In this document: in pieces, positions 17,593 through 23,467 of the stretch
Layout of the letters: every line of letters starts with the position of its first letter
Numbering within the stretch: position 1 is the stretch's first letter
DNA from: JACVRW01 sp963716215
GTDB lineage: Bacteria > Actinomycetota > Thermoleophilia > Solirubrobacterales > Thermoleophilaceae
Assembly (NCBI GenBank): GCA_963716215.1
Contig: OY970298.1
Coordinates: 3,224,001-3,288,000 of the forward strand
Direction: 5' to 3'
DNA: 64,000 nucleotides
Notes under the pieces: model-generated
What the model saw: only the letters and a program-made list of their open reading frames with translations
What the model was told of the DNA's origin: nothing
Databases searched by the model: none
Position numbers and translations under genes: made by a program

Positions 17593-18156
17593 CTACGCGG
17601 CGATCGACAGACGCGACTCTTCGCTGGAGCCGTCCAGCGGGACGTCGCCTGCGCGCGTGACCAGGTTGGAGAAGGTGGCGAGCGCCACGTGGGCGACCGC
17701 CTCGAGCAGCTGCTCGTCGTCCCACCCGGCCTCACGGGCCTCCTCGTGCTTGTGACGTGCCGGCGCGCCGTCGGTCTCGAGCAGCGCCTTCACGAAGCGC
17801 AGCAGCACGGCCTCGCGTTCGTCGTGGGAGTCGAACTCGCGCGCGAGGGCGATCTCGTCGAGGCCCAGGCCGGCGTCGCGCGCCGTGCGCTGCAGGGTGG
17901 TCAGCGCGTACTCGCTGCCCTGGCTCTCCGCCACCGCCAGCGCGATGCGCTGCTGCGTGGTGTAGGGGAGCGAGCCGTTGCGAAGCTCGGACCGGAAGCG
18001 GGCGTAGGCACGCAGCGCGGCAGGCGACCCGGCGAGCACGCCGATGAAGTTCGGTAGCTGGCCGCCACCCGAGAGCGCTCCCTTGAGAATCGGGACGCTC
18101 CCCTCCGGCGCCGTCAACTCGTCGTGGACCTGGAACCTGCTCTCCTTGGTCTTCAT
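17593..18156 (-). CDS. AhpD/carboxymuconolactone decarboxylase-like protein lacking the CxxC
   Basis: A 187-aa alpha-helical protein of the CMD/AhpD fold, with the usual surrounding text (LPNFIGVLAGSPAALRAYARF, LPYTTQQRIALAVAESQGSEYAL, LLEAVAHVALATFSNLV). The redox site normally reads E-x-x-x-C-x-Y-C-x-x-x-H. Here it reads ESQGSEYALTTL: both cysteines and the histidine are replaced (Ser, Ala, Leu), so peroxidase/disulfide reductase chemistry is unlikely. Start is the ATG at 18156, which leaves the operator upstream; the longer frame would run through it. First gene of the HxlR operon. Confidence 0.7.
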   Translation of the reverse strand: MKTKESRFQVHDELTAPEGSVPILKGALSGGGQLPNFIGVLAGSPAALRAYARFRSELRNGSLPYTTQQRIALAVAESQGSEYALTTLQRTARDAGLGLDEIALAREFDSHDEREAVLLRFVKALLETDGAPARHKHEEAREAGWDDEQLLEAVAHVALATFSNLVTRAGDVPLDGSSEESRLSIAA

Positions 18157-18180
18157 CGCCCGCTTCACTTTCTGCTTGTG

Positions 18181-18197
18181 ACTTACGGCCCGTAAGT
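18181..18197. promoter_or_regulatory. Perfect inverted repeat, likely HxlR operator
   Basis: ACTTACGG-C-CCGTAAGT, 8-bp arms with one central base, perfectly symmetric, 24 bp before the AhpD-like ATG. On the minus strand a TATACT -10-like hexamer (18194-18199) overlaps it, so bound regulator would block the promoter. ACTTAC...GTAAGT arms are typical of HxlR-type sites. Confidence 0.7.
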
Positions 18198-18286
18198 ATA
18201 AAGGAGAAAGGCGTGGCGAGCAGGCCAATAGTCCCGCGTCGGGCGCTCCAAAGCGGCAGATCGACCCGAGCTCCGCGGCGCTCGCG

Positions 18287-18658
18287 CTAGGCGTGCGCGG
18301 TGCCGGCGGCGACCGCCACCAGCAGGAGCCCGAGCAGGAAGGCCCACAACGCGATCCGGTCCGGCTGGGCGAGCTGCGAGTCCACCACCGCGCGGCGGCG
18401 GCGCGCCGGCGTGGGCTGACCCGTGATCGTGATGGTGCGACGCTCGGCCGCGATGGGCGCCGGAGTGCGCTCGAAGCGGCGCGGAGCGGGGTCGGTCGCG
18501 TCTTCGGCGGGGCGCAGCGGAACGGGCTGCGGCGCCGGTGTCGAGTCCTCGGTGACAGTCTCGGGCTGCTCGGAGCGCACGAAGCGCCCGCCGGAGTCGA
18601 GACGCTCGGCGGCCTCGATCTTGCGCTCCCACTGAAGTAGGACCGCCTCCCGACTCAT
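18287..18658 (-). CDS. Small C-tail-anchored membrane protein under a c-di-AMP riboswitch
   Basis: A 123-aa protein I do not recognise. N-terminal ~25 residues are helical and charged (SREAVLLQWERKIEAAERL), the middle is Pro/Glu/Arg-rich and probably disordered with a short basic ARRRRAVVDSQL, and the C-terminus is one hydrophobic helix (IALWAFLLGLLLVAVAAG) ending almost at the stop. ATG 18658 has a good Shine-Dalgarno (GGGAGG, 11 nt upstream). An in-frame ATG at 18703 would add 15 residues and start 17 nt after the riboswitch, as in the other riboswitch gene, with GAGAGAG before it, so it is a real alternative. Topology suggests a cytosolic domain tethered to the membrane. Confidence 0.65.
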   Translation of the reverse strand: MSREAVLLQWERKIEAAERLDSGGRFVRSEQPETVTEDSTPAPQPVPLRPAEDATDPAPRRFERTPAPIAAERRTITITGQPTPARRRRAVVDSQLAQPDRIALWAFLLGLLLVAVAAGTAHA

Positions 18659-18719
18659 TTCGTTGTCATCCTCCCGCAAAGCGCGGGCACCGGCTGAATG
18701 CATCGGCTCTCTCTCTTCG

Positions 18720-18851
18720 CGCCTGCGGGGTTAGCTGACGGGCTCGCGCTGAAAGAGTCGCGCTACGAGCAAATGGTCTTGCTCGACTCGCCCCTGGCCT
18801 CTCGGCCAATCTTGGTTCCCCCACGCCCCACTGCCGGGCAGGGCTTCGGCT
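18720..18851 (-). promoter_or_regulatory. c-di-AMP riboswitch 2 (ydaO/yuaA type)
   Basis: Minus-strand leader with the same blocks as riboswitch 1: GTGGGGGAACCAAGATTGG, AGGGGCGAGTC, and the 3' block AGCGCGAGCCCGTCAGCTAA followed by CCCCGCAGGCG. The stretch from CTTTCAGCGCGAGCC to GCAGGCG is identical in both copies, while the variable arms differ. It precedes the small tail-anchored protein. Downstream, a CCCGC/GCGGG hairpin (18673-18687) overlaps the Shine-Dalgarno of ATG 18658, which may be part of the expression platform. Confidence 0.83.
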
Positions 18852-18932
18852 TAGATAGACGCGGGCATGCTAGCACGCAGTTTGGACGCTTCGAGCCGGA
18901 AAAGCGCCGCAAGACGCAGGAGTTTGCGGGGT

Positions 18933-19430
18933 TTACTGGCCGGCCACGCTGGCGACGTAGCGGGCGACCGCCTCGGCGTCCGCGCCCTCGAGCACGGCCT
19001 TCGGCATCCGGTCCTGCCCGGTGCCGCCGTTCTTGATGGCGTTCAGCACGCGCTGGCGATCGAGGCCGCCGAGCTCGTCGAGGTCGGGGCCGGTGACGCC
19101 GTGGGCCTGAACCGCGTCGAGGTTGTGGCAGCTCTTGCAGTTGGCGATGAAGAGCTCCTTGCCCTCCTCGGCCGAGGCGCTGGCCTGCTCGCTGCGCAGG
19201 CTGCCCACGCCGCCCTCCGCCTCGCCCCGGCCGGCGATCACGACGGCCGGAACGGCGATGCCGAGGCCCACGTAGAGCACGACGATCACGAAGGTGAAGA
19301 GGCGGCCGCCGCGGGTGAGGTAGGCCTCGCGCGCGGCTCCGGGGCTGCCGGAGAAGGCGATGAAGATCGCGATGATCCCGAGGACCAGGAACGGCCCGAT
19401 GACCAGGAGCACTTGCATCGAGGGCGGCAC
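18933..19430 (-). CDS. Membrane-anchored class I cytochrome c
   Basis: A 165-aa protein with two N-terminal hydrophobic helices (VLLVIGPFLVLGIIAIFIAF and FVIVVLYVGLGIAVPAVVIAG), a short linker and a monohaem domain: CKSCH at ~residue 99-103, and an axial Met in QDRMPKAVLEG near 142. It acts on the outer face of the membrane as an electron carrier or oxidase/reductase subunit. The haem is presumably attached by the Ccm system encoded at 50.4-53.2 kb. The next gene downstream is riboswitch-controlled, with 80 bp between this stop and the aptamer. Confidence 0.85.
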   Translation of the reverse strand: MPPSMQVLLVIGPFLVLGIIAIFIAFSGSPGAAREAYLTRGGRLFTFVIVVLYVGLGIAVPAVVIAGRGEAEGGVGSLRSEQASASAEEGKELFIANCKSCHNLDAVQAHGVTGPDLDELGGLDRQRVLNAIKNGGTGQDRMPKAVLEGADAEAVARYVASVAGQ

Positions 19431-19476
19431 TCTACCTGCCGCAGGCGCGGACGCTTCGGATGGGCCCGGGGCGCGC

Positions 19477-19947
19477 CTACGCGGAGTCGGCGGCGGCGCG
19501 GCGGGCGCGCTTCCAGCTGCCGTAGGCGGCGAACACGTCGCTGAGGGTCGGCAGGTCCTCGTCGTCGGCGGCGCGCTGCTGGTAGTCGACCATCAGCAGG
19601 CGCTCGGGGCGCTGGCCGGTGTCCTCCGCGACCTGGCGGATCGCCTTGCCGACCTCGTCCTCGGAGACCTCGCCGTCGGCCCCGGCCCGCTTGGCCTCGT
19701 GCGCGAACACGCCGGCGGCGCTGCCGCGGGCGCCCGGCTCGGCCGACGGCGTCGGCCGGCCCCGACCGGCACCCACCAGCAGGCGGCAGTGCGGGCAGCG
19801 CATCGGCTCCTTGGGCCACTCGCCGCCTACGCGGCGGTCGACCAACAGGTGGCAGTGCGGGCAGTAGCCGTCGGCCGCGGTCTTTGAGGCAGCACGACGC
19901 GTGGACTTGGGACGAGTGGCTGAGTTGGTGCGAGCGGCAGACGGCAA
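19477..19947 (-). CDS. Zinc-ribbon protein with a homing-endonuclease-associated-repeat-like C-terminus
   Basis: A 156-aa protein, TTG start at 19947. Two CPHC knuckles (YCPHCHLLVD and RCPHCRLLVG, ~residues 29-55) form a zinc ribbon. After a flexible Gly/Ala linker, the last ~45 residues (RLLMVDYQQ, DLPTLSDVFAAYGSWKRARRAA) resemble the helical repeat found beside HNH/homing endonucleases and in some DNA-binding actinobacterial proteins, with the typical 'lPs...fGSW..A...A' pattern. A nucleic-acid-binding role is inferred. No nuclease motif is present. Confidence 0.55.
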   Translation of the reverse strand: MPSAARTNSATRPKSTRRAASKTAADGYCPHCHLLVDRRVGGEWPKEPMRCPHCRLLVGAGRGRPTPSAEPGARGSAAGVFAHEAKRAGADGEVSEDEVGKAIRQVAEDTGQRPERLLMVDYQQRAADDEDLPTLSDVFAAYGSWKRARRAAADSA

Positions 19948-20047
19948 GCGAGATCCCCTGACTCCTTCAACTAATCGCCAGGACCAGGGGTACCCAAACC
20001 CGAACTTTCGGCCAGAGCGGGGTACAGAGCGCTCGGCGGTGCGCTGT

Positions 20048-20617
20048 TCAGGGCGCTGAGCGGACGTGGGCGACGAGCTTGTTGATCACGCCCGCGAGGT
20101 GAGCTCGTGCGTTGGGGTCGGCGACGAGTCCATCATCGATTGCGTCGCGGGATATCGGCAAGCGTGTGATCGCGTCTTCGACGATGTCTGCGCCGACGTA
20201 GCCGAGCACTTTGCGCAGCGACTCGTGGGCGTCTGCGCCGCCGGTGGGCGCCGCGATCGACGCGCTGTTGATCCATGCGACTGGCTTGTTGTAAGTCGAG
20301 GCGTCGCCGACCGTCCACTCCAGCAGGTTCTTGAACGAGCCTGGCAGCGCACCGGCGTACTCGGGGGTACAGATGAGCACCGCGTCGGCGGCATGCAGTG
20401 CCGCGCGCAGCGTTGCGACCTGCTGGTCGACCGGGCCGCCCTCCGGGTCGTCGTCGGGGTTGTAGTGCGGCAGCAAGCCCAGTGCCTCGTACGTTGACGT
20501 TTCGACGTCGTCGGGCGCGATGGCGCTGACCGTTCGGAGCACTGCCGTGTTCGTCGAACCTGCACGCAAGCTGCCGGAAACAAGCAAGACACGGACCGGC
20601 TCTTCGCGGTCGTTCAT
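20048..20617 (-). CDS. NADPH-dependent FMN reductase family protein
   Basis: A 189-aa flavodoxin-fold reductase. Seen: phosphate loop SGSLRAGSTNTAV (~residues 14-26) for FMN, and the family motif PEYAGALPGSFKNLLEW (~90-106). The C-terminal 40 residues vary within the family. It would reduce FMN, quinones or metal/organic oxidants with NAD(P)H. ATG at 20617 overlaps the stop of the upstream 29-codon ORF (ATGA), and the operon lies opposite a MerR gene. In that setting a role in metal, arsenical or oxidant detoxification is likely; ArsH belongs to this superfamily but nothing here proves arsenic specificity. Confidence 0.85.
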   Translation of the reverse strand: MNDREEPVRVLLVSGSLRAGSTNTAVLRTVSAIAPDDVETSTYEALGLLPHYNPDDDPEGGPVDQQVATLRAALHAADAVLICTPEYAGALPGSFKNLLEWTVGDASTYNKPVAWINSASIAAPTGGADAHESLRKVLGYVGADIVEDAITRLPISRDAIDDGLVADPNARAHLAGVINKLVAHVRSAP

Positions 20618-20703
20618 AGGCCGAGTTGCCGCAGTCGCGAACGGGTGTCCTCCAGACCCCAGGCGCGGGTGATGCGGCCGTAGTTGATCTCGAAGAAGCT
20701 CAT
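20614..20703 (-). CDS. 29-codon ORF coupled on both sides; resembles the C-terminus of SnoaL-like proteins
   Basis: A 29-aa ORF in the MerR-opposed operon. Its ATG overlaps the stop of the upstream Cys-protein gene (ATGA at 20700-20703) and its TGA overlaps the FMN reductase ATG (ATGA at 20614-20617). The peptide, beginning MSFFEINYGRITRAW and ending in RLRQLGL, looks like the last strand and helix of a SnoaL/ester-cyclase domain (…GRI…W…D…LRQLG). It may be a remnant left by an in-frame-neutral deletion that now relays ribosomes between two genes, or a true microprotein. Too short for standard gene calling. Confidence 0.5.
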   Translation of the reverse strand: MSFFEINYGRITRAWGLEDTRSRLRQLGL

Positions 20704-20993
20704 GCGAACAGCCCCGCGATGATCGGCTCTGCCTCATCCGGCCCGGTGATGTCGAGGATCAGCGCGTCGTGATAGGAGCGCAGATCCAGCTGCAGGAATG
20801 CGCAGCAACGCGACTCGGCCGCAATGATCGCGCGCAACTCACGCTCGGTGTCGGCACTCGCCTCAAAGGTCAGACGGGTGCCCTCAGGGATGGGTTGGCG
20901 GGAGCGCAGCGCACGGCGTGCGAGCGCGGCCGTTTCCTGCGTGCGCTCGGCGAACTCGGGGCCGCTGAGCGTGCAGGCGATCGGCTGGTCCAT
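20700..20993 (-). CDS. Small Cys-containing protein of a MerR-opposed operon, function unknown
   Basis: A 97-aa cytosolic protein. Seen: an N-terminal Cys (IACTLSG), a long helix (RTQETAALARRAL), a strand (TRLTFEAS) and then a helix with a vicinal pair ESRCCAFLQLDL, ending in a strand pair and GPDEAEPIIAGLF. I recall similar small proteins beside MerR regulators in actinobacterial metal-resistance loci, but the family has no established function to my knowledge. The Cys-Cys pair could bind a soft metal. First gene after the MerR-type promoter at 21030-21060. Confidence 0.65.
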   Translation of the reverse strand: MDQPIACTLSGPEFAERTQETAALARRALRSRQPIPEGTRLTFEASADTERELRAIIAAESRCCAFLQLDLRSYHDALILDITGPDEAEPIIAGLFA

Positions 20994-21029
20994 AGCGGTA
21001 GATCCTTCGGTCGGAAACGCGACGCCTAC

Positions 21030-21060
21030 ACTCTGGACCGTGAAGTCAGCTTTAAGTCAA
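21030..21060 (-). promoter_or_regulatory. MerR-type promoter with 19-bp spacer
   Basis: On the minus strand TTGACT (21060-21055) and CAGAGT (21035-21030) are separated by 19 bp, the overlong spacing typical of promoters activated by MerR-family DNA distortion. The spacer holds an imperfect dyad with GAC…AAG arms (GACTTAAAGC and its opposite GACCGTGAAGTC). It lies between the divergent MerR gene and the Cys-protein operon. The -10 is weak (3 of 6), as expected for an activated promoter. Confidence 0.55.
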
Positions 21061-21084
21061 GGCCCGACCGTGAACGGCGGGGTG

Positions 21085-21510
21085 ATGCGGATCGGCGAGG
21101 TGGCCGAGCGCGCCGGCGTGCGCACGTCGCTGATCCGCTACTACGAACGCATCGGGCTTCTGCCCGCGCCCGAGCGCGTCAGCGGCCAACGCCGCTACGA
21201 CACCTCGGTGCTGCGCCGCCTCGCCGTGATCGACGTGGCCCAGCGCGCCGGCCTCACGCTCGACGAGATCACCGAACTCGTCCAGCACGGCAACGACCCG
21301 ATGTCCGACCAGTTGCGCGAACTCGCCGAGCGGCGCCTACCGGAGATCGACGCGCTGATCGAACGCGCCCAACGCGTACGCACCTGGCTGCACAGCGCCA
21401 CCGGCTGCGACTGCCAAACGATCGACGAGTGCGCGCTGTTCGACGACCCTGCGCTCCCATCAGCCAAGCAGTCAACCGCCCTCGCCATCGCCCACACCAG
21501 TCCCGCGTGA
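21085..21510 (+). CDS. MerR-family transcriptional regulator
   Basis: A 141-aa regulator. The winged-helix N-terminus is canonical: MRIGEVAERAGVRTSLIRYY, ERIGLLPAPERVSGQRRYD, then RLAVIDVAQRAGLTLDEI. After the dimerisation helix the C-terminus holds Cys-x-Cys-x5-Cys (GCDCQTIDEC, ~residues 111-118), a sensor-like cluster similar to but not identical with SoxR (C-x2-C-x-C-x5-C) and to some metal-sensing relatives. ATG 21085 is chosen because it begins right at the HTH; GTG 21082 is equivalent. The stop overlaps ynfA (GTGA). It should act at the 19-bp-spacer promoter next to it. Confidence 0.85.
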   Translation: MRIGEVAERAGVRTSLIRYYERIGLLPAPERVSGQRRYDTSVLRRLAVIDVAQRAGLTLDEITELVQHGNDPMSDQLRELAERRLPEIDALIERAQRVRTWLHSATGCDCQTIDECALFDDPALPSAKQSTALAIAHTSPA

Positions 21511-21833
21511 CGGGTCGCTCCATCGCGCTGTTCGTCGCCGCGGCGGTGGCGGAGATCGGCGGCGCGTACCTCATGTGGCAGGCGATCAAGGAAGGCCGCG
21601 GCCTCCTCTTCGCGCTCGCCGGCGCCATCGCGCTCGCCGGGTACGGCGCCATCGCAGCACTCCAACCCGATGCCAACTTTGGCCGCGTCCTGGCCGCCTA
21701 CGGCGGCGTCTTCATCGTCGGCTCGCTGTTATGGGGAATGGCCTTCGACGGCTTCCGCCCCGACCGCTACGACGTCTTCGGCGCGGGAGTCTGCCTCGCC
21801 GGCGTAGCCGTGATCATGTACGCCCCACGCTGA
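21507..21833 (+). CDS. ynfA: YnfA/UPF0060-family small membrane protein
   Basis: A 108-aa hydrophobic protein with four predicted membrane helices, of the YnfA family within the small multidrug resistance fold. Family text is clear: AEIGGAYLMWQAI in helix 1, ALQPDANFGRVLAAYGGVFI in the middle, LWGMAFDGFRPDRYDVFGA and the end AVIMYAPR. Relatives act as small efflux or resistance transporters. GTG start overlaps the MerR stop, so MerR and YnfA are made from one coupled transcript. A bidirectional terminator follows. Confidence 0.87.
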   Translation: MTGRSIALFVAAAVAEIGGAYLMWQAIKEGRGLLFALAGAIALAGYGAIAALQPDANFGRVLAAYGGVFIVGSLLWGMAFDGFRPDRYDVFGAGVCLAGVAVIMYAPR

Positions 21834-21840
21834 CAAATAG

Positions 21841-21865
21841 AAAACCCCCGCGTTAGCGGGGGTTT
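21841..21865. terminator. Bidirectional rho-independent terminator between ynfA and rnpB
   Basis: Stem AACCCCCGC / GCGGGGGTT with a GTTA loop. On the minus strand it is followed by TTTTCTATTT (end of the RNase P RNA transcript); on the plus strand by a short TTT (end of ynfA, 7 bp upstream). The clearest terminator in the window. Confidence 0.85.
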
Positions 21866-22256
21866 CCCTTAGCCGGTCGTTAAGCCGGATTTTGTCTAGA
21901 GCAGCCATCCATCTCGCTCGGCTCGGTCCGAGGACCGCGCCGGACGGGGCTCTCGCCCTGCGGCCTACCTGGAGCTCGGCGGGCAGCGTCAACGCTCCTG
22001 CTTGGCCTTGCACCGGGCGGGGTTTGCCTGGCCGCCGCGTCACCGCGGCGCCGGTGCGCTCTTACCGCACCTTTTCACCCTTGCCGGCACCGGGCTCACG
22101 TGCGGCCCGGCGCTTAGGCGGTTTGTTTCTGTGGCACTTTCCCGCGGGTTTCCCCGGGTCGGCTTCCCGACCACCCTGCCCTGCGGTGTCCGGACTTTCC
22201 TCGAGGGGCCGGTTGTCTCTCCGACCCTCCCGCGGCTGCTTGACCAGCACCAAGGG
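21866..22256 (-). ncRNA. rnpB: RNase P RNA (type A)
   Basis: Catalytic RNA of ribonuclease P, which matures tRNA 5' ends. On the minus strand the universal CR-I block GAGGAAAGTCCGGAC is present (around 22186-22204), and near the 3' end AGACAAAATCCGGCTTA, the conserved 3' block. P1 can form between CCCTTG…GGTC at the 5' end (22256 downward) and GACCGGCTAAGGG at the 3' end (21866 upward). Length near 390 nt fits type A. Ends are estimated from P1 and the adjoining terminator. No protein gene occupies this stretch. Confidence 0.92.
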
Positions 22257-22341
22257 ATTCTAGAGCGGCCCGGCTGGTCTGGCGAGGGGCGCAGGGCCAC
22301 GCCCGCCGGGCGGCGCGAGCGATCGCGGATCCTGGATCGCC

Positions 22342-22385
22342 GAGGGCAACGTTCGACAGCAAATAGCTGTTCAACGTCGCCCCGG
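22342..22385. repeat. 44-nt palindromic repeat element, copy A
   Basis: Core inverted repeat ACGTTCGACAGC-aaata-GCTGTTCAACGT (22349-22377; 10 of 12 arm positions pair). It is flanked by GAGGGC on the left and CGCCCCGG on the right. A second copy at 50216-50259 matches at 35 of 44 positions, including the flanks outside the palindrome. It lies between the zinc-ribbon gene behind lexA and the 5' end of rnpB; the rest of this 170-bp gap holds no ORF I trust. Confidence 0.65.
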
Positions 22386-22426
22386 CCGGCCCGCCCGGCA
22401 CGCGGCGGCCGGTCCGGCCGGCCCGC

Positions 22427-22645
22427 TCAGGACAGCGTCGTTCCGCAGCCGCCGCAGTGGGCTCGCTTGCCCTCCATGCGCATCGGCGCCTGGCAGACTG
22501 GGCACTCGGCCTCGGCGTGGCAGCGGGCCGCGTGCCACGTGGCGTCGAGCAGCTGCTCGAGCGTGGTCCCTCGTCCGCGCGCGGCGCCCTCGCGCGGGCG
22601 CGCGGCGAAGCGAGAGGCCGGGGATTCCAGCAGCGCGACGCTCAT
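22427..22645 (-). CDS. Small zinc-ribbon protein translationally coupled to lexA
   Basis: A 72-aa protein. The N-terminal half is basic and Ala/Arg-rich; the C-terminus holds two Cys knuckles (AECPVCQAPM and AHCGGCGTTLS) that would make a zinc ribbon, preceded by HAARCHAEAE, which adds His and Cys. Its ATG overlaps the lexA stop (ATGA at 22642-22645), so it is expressed with lexA and should follow the SOS response. No family recognised. Alternative: a structural zinc protein with no DNA-damage role. Confidence 0.6.
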   Translation of the reverse strand: MSVALLESPASRFAARPREGAARGRGTTLEQLLDATWHAARCHAEAECPVCQAPMRMEGKRAHCGGCGTTLS

Positions 22646-23262
22646 GACACCGTCCTGCAGACACCGACGACCCGGCCGAGCACCTGCACATCGGTGGTCA
22701 GGATCGGCTCGAGCGCCGGGTTCTCCGGCTGCAGGCGCACATGGTCCGCCTCGCGGAAGAAGCGCTTGACGGTCGCCTCCGCCTCGTCGCCCACGAGCGC
22801 CACGACGATCTCCCCGTCGGTGGCGGTCTCCTGGCGACGCACGATCACGTAGTCCTTGTCGAGGATCCCGGCGTCCTTCATCGAGTCGCCCTTGACGCGC
22901 AGGACGAACTCGCCCTCCTCGCCGCCCGCGATGCCGGGAACGGGCACGTACTCCTCGATGTTCTCGTCGGCGAGCACAGGTGAGCCGGCCGCGACCTGAC
23001 CGACCACGGGCAGGCCCGCGGACTTGACCGTCTGGCGCGCCTTGTCCACCAACACCTCGATCGCCCGCGGCTTGGTCGGGTCGCGGCGCAGCATGCCGAG
23101 CCGCTCGAGGTTGTGGAGATGCGCGTGCACGGTGGACGAGGACGTGAGCCCGATCGCCTTGCCGATGTCGCGGACGGTCGGCGGATAGCCGTGCTCGCTT
23201 ACGTAGCGCCTGACGAAGTCGAAGATCTCCTGCTGGCGCTTGGTGAGGTTCAGGTCGACCAT
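22642..23262 (-). CDS. lexA: LexA repressor
   Basis: SOS-response repressor, 206 aa. The N-terminal winged HTH starts LTKRQQEIFDFVRRYVSEHG with PPTVRDIGKAIGLTS. The S24 peptidase domain has the self-cleavage bond Ala92-Gly93 (GQVAAGSPVL), nucleophile Ser127 (KGDSM) and general-base Lys166 (EATVKRFF). Upon RecA* contact the protein would cleave itself and release SOS genes. A CGAAC-type SOS box lies 38-51 bp upstream, showing autoregulation. A small zinc-ribbon gene follows in coupled translation. Confidence 0.96.
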   Translation of the reverse strand: MVDLNLTKRQQEIFDFVRRYVSEHGYPPTVRDIGKAIGLTSSSTVHAHLHNLERLGMLRRDPTKPRAIEVLVDKARQTVKSAGLPVVGQVAAGSPVLADENIEEYVPVPGIAGGEEGEFVLRVKGDSMKDAGILDKDYVIVRRQETATDGEIVVALVGDEAEATVKRFFREADHVRLQPENPALEPILTTDVQVLGRVVGVCRTVS

Positions 23263-23299
23263 TCAGACGCCCCCCTGGGCCGGTTCCAGTGCTGTAATC

Positions 23300-23313
23300 C
23301 GAACATGTGTTCG
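23300..23313. promoter_or_regulatory. LexA binding site (SOS box)
   Basis: CGAACATGTGTTCG: perfect CGAACA/TGTTCG arms around two central bases, matching the Gram-positive SOS consensus. It lies 38 bp upstream of the lexA ATG and within the 116-bp gap shared with the divergently placed tRNA-Leu, so it most likely autoregulates lexA. Confidence 0.88.
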
Positions 23314-23378
23314 CAGAGTACCCCGCCGGTCGGACGACATCAAGGGGCGGGAGAAGCCGCTCTATACTCACCGTCCAC

Positions 23379-23464
<86 letters not shown>

Positions 23465-23467
23465 TGA

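Noticed and set aside
20048..21833. Integron or transposon boundaries around the MerR module
   Set aside because: No transposase, integrase, terminal inverted repeats or target duplications could be seen at either edge.
22349..22377. Rho-independent terminator for the lexA operon
   Set aside because: Stem is present but no T-run follows on either strand, and the flanks are conserved with the distant copy; treated as a repeat element.
21892..22401. ORFs within the RNase P RNA region
   Set aside because: The stretch is fully explained by conserved RNase P blocks; ORFs there have no family resemblance.
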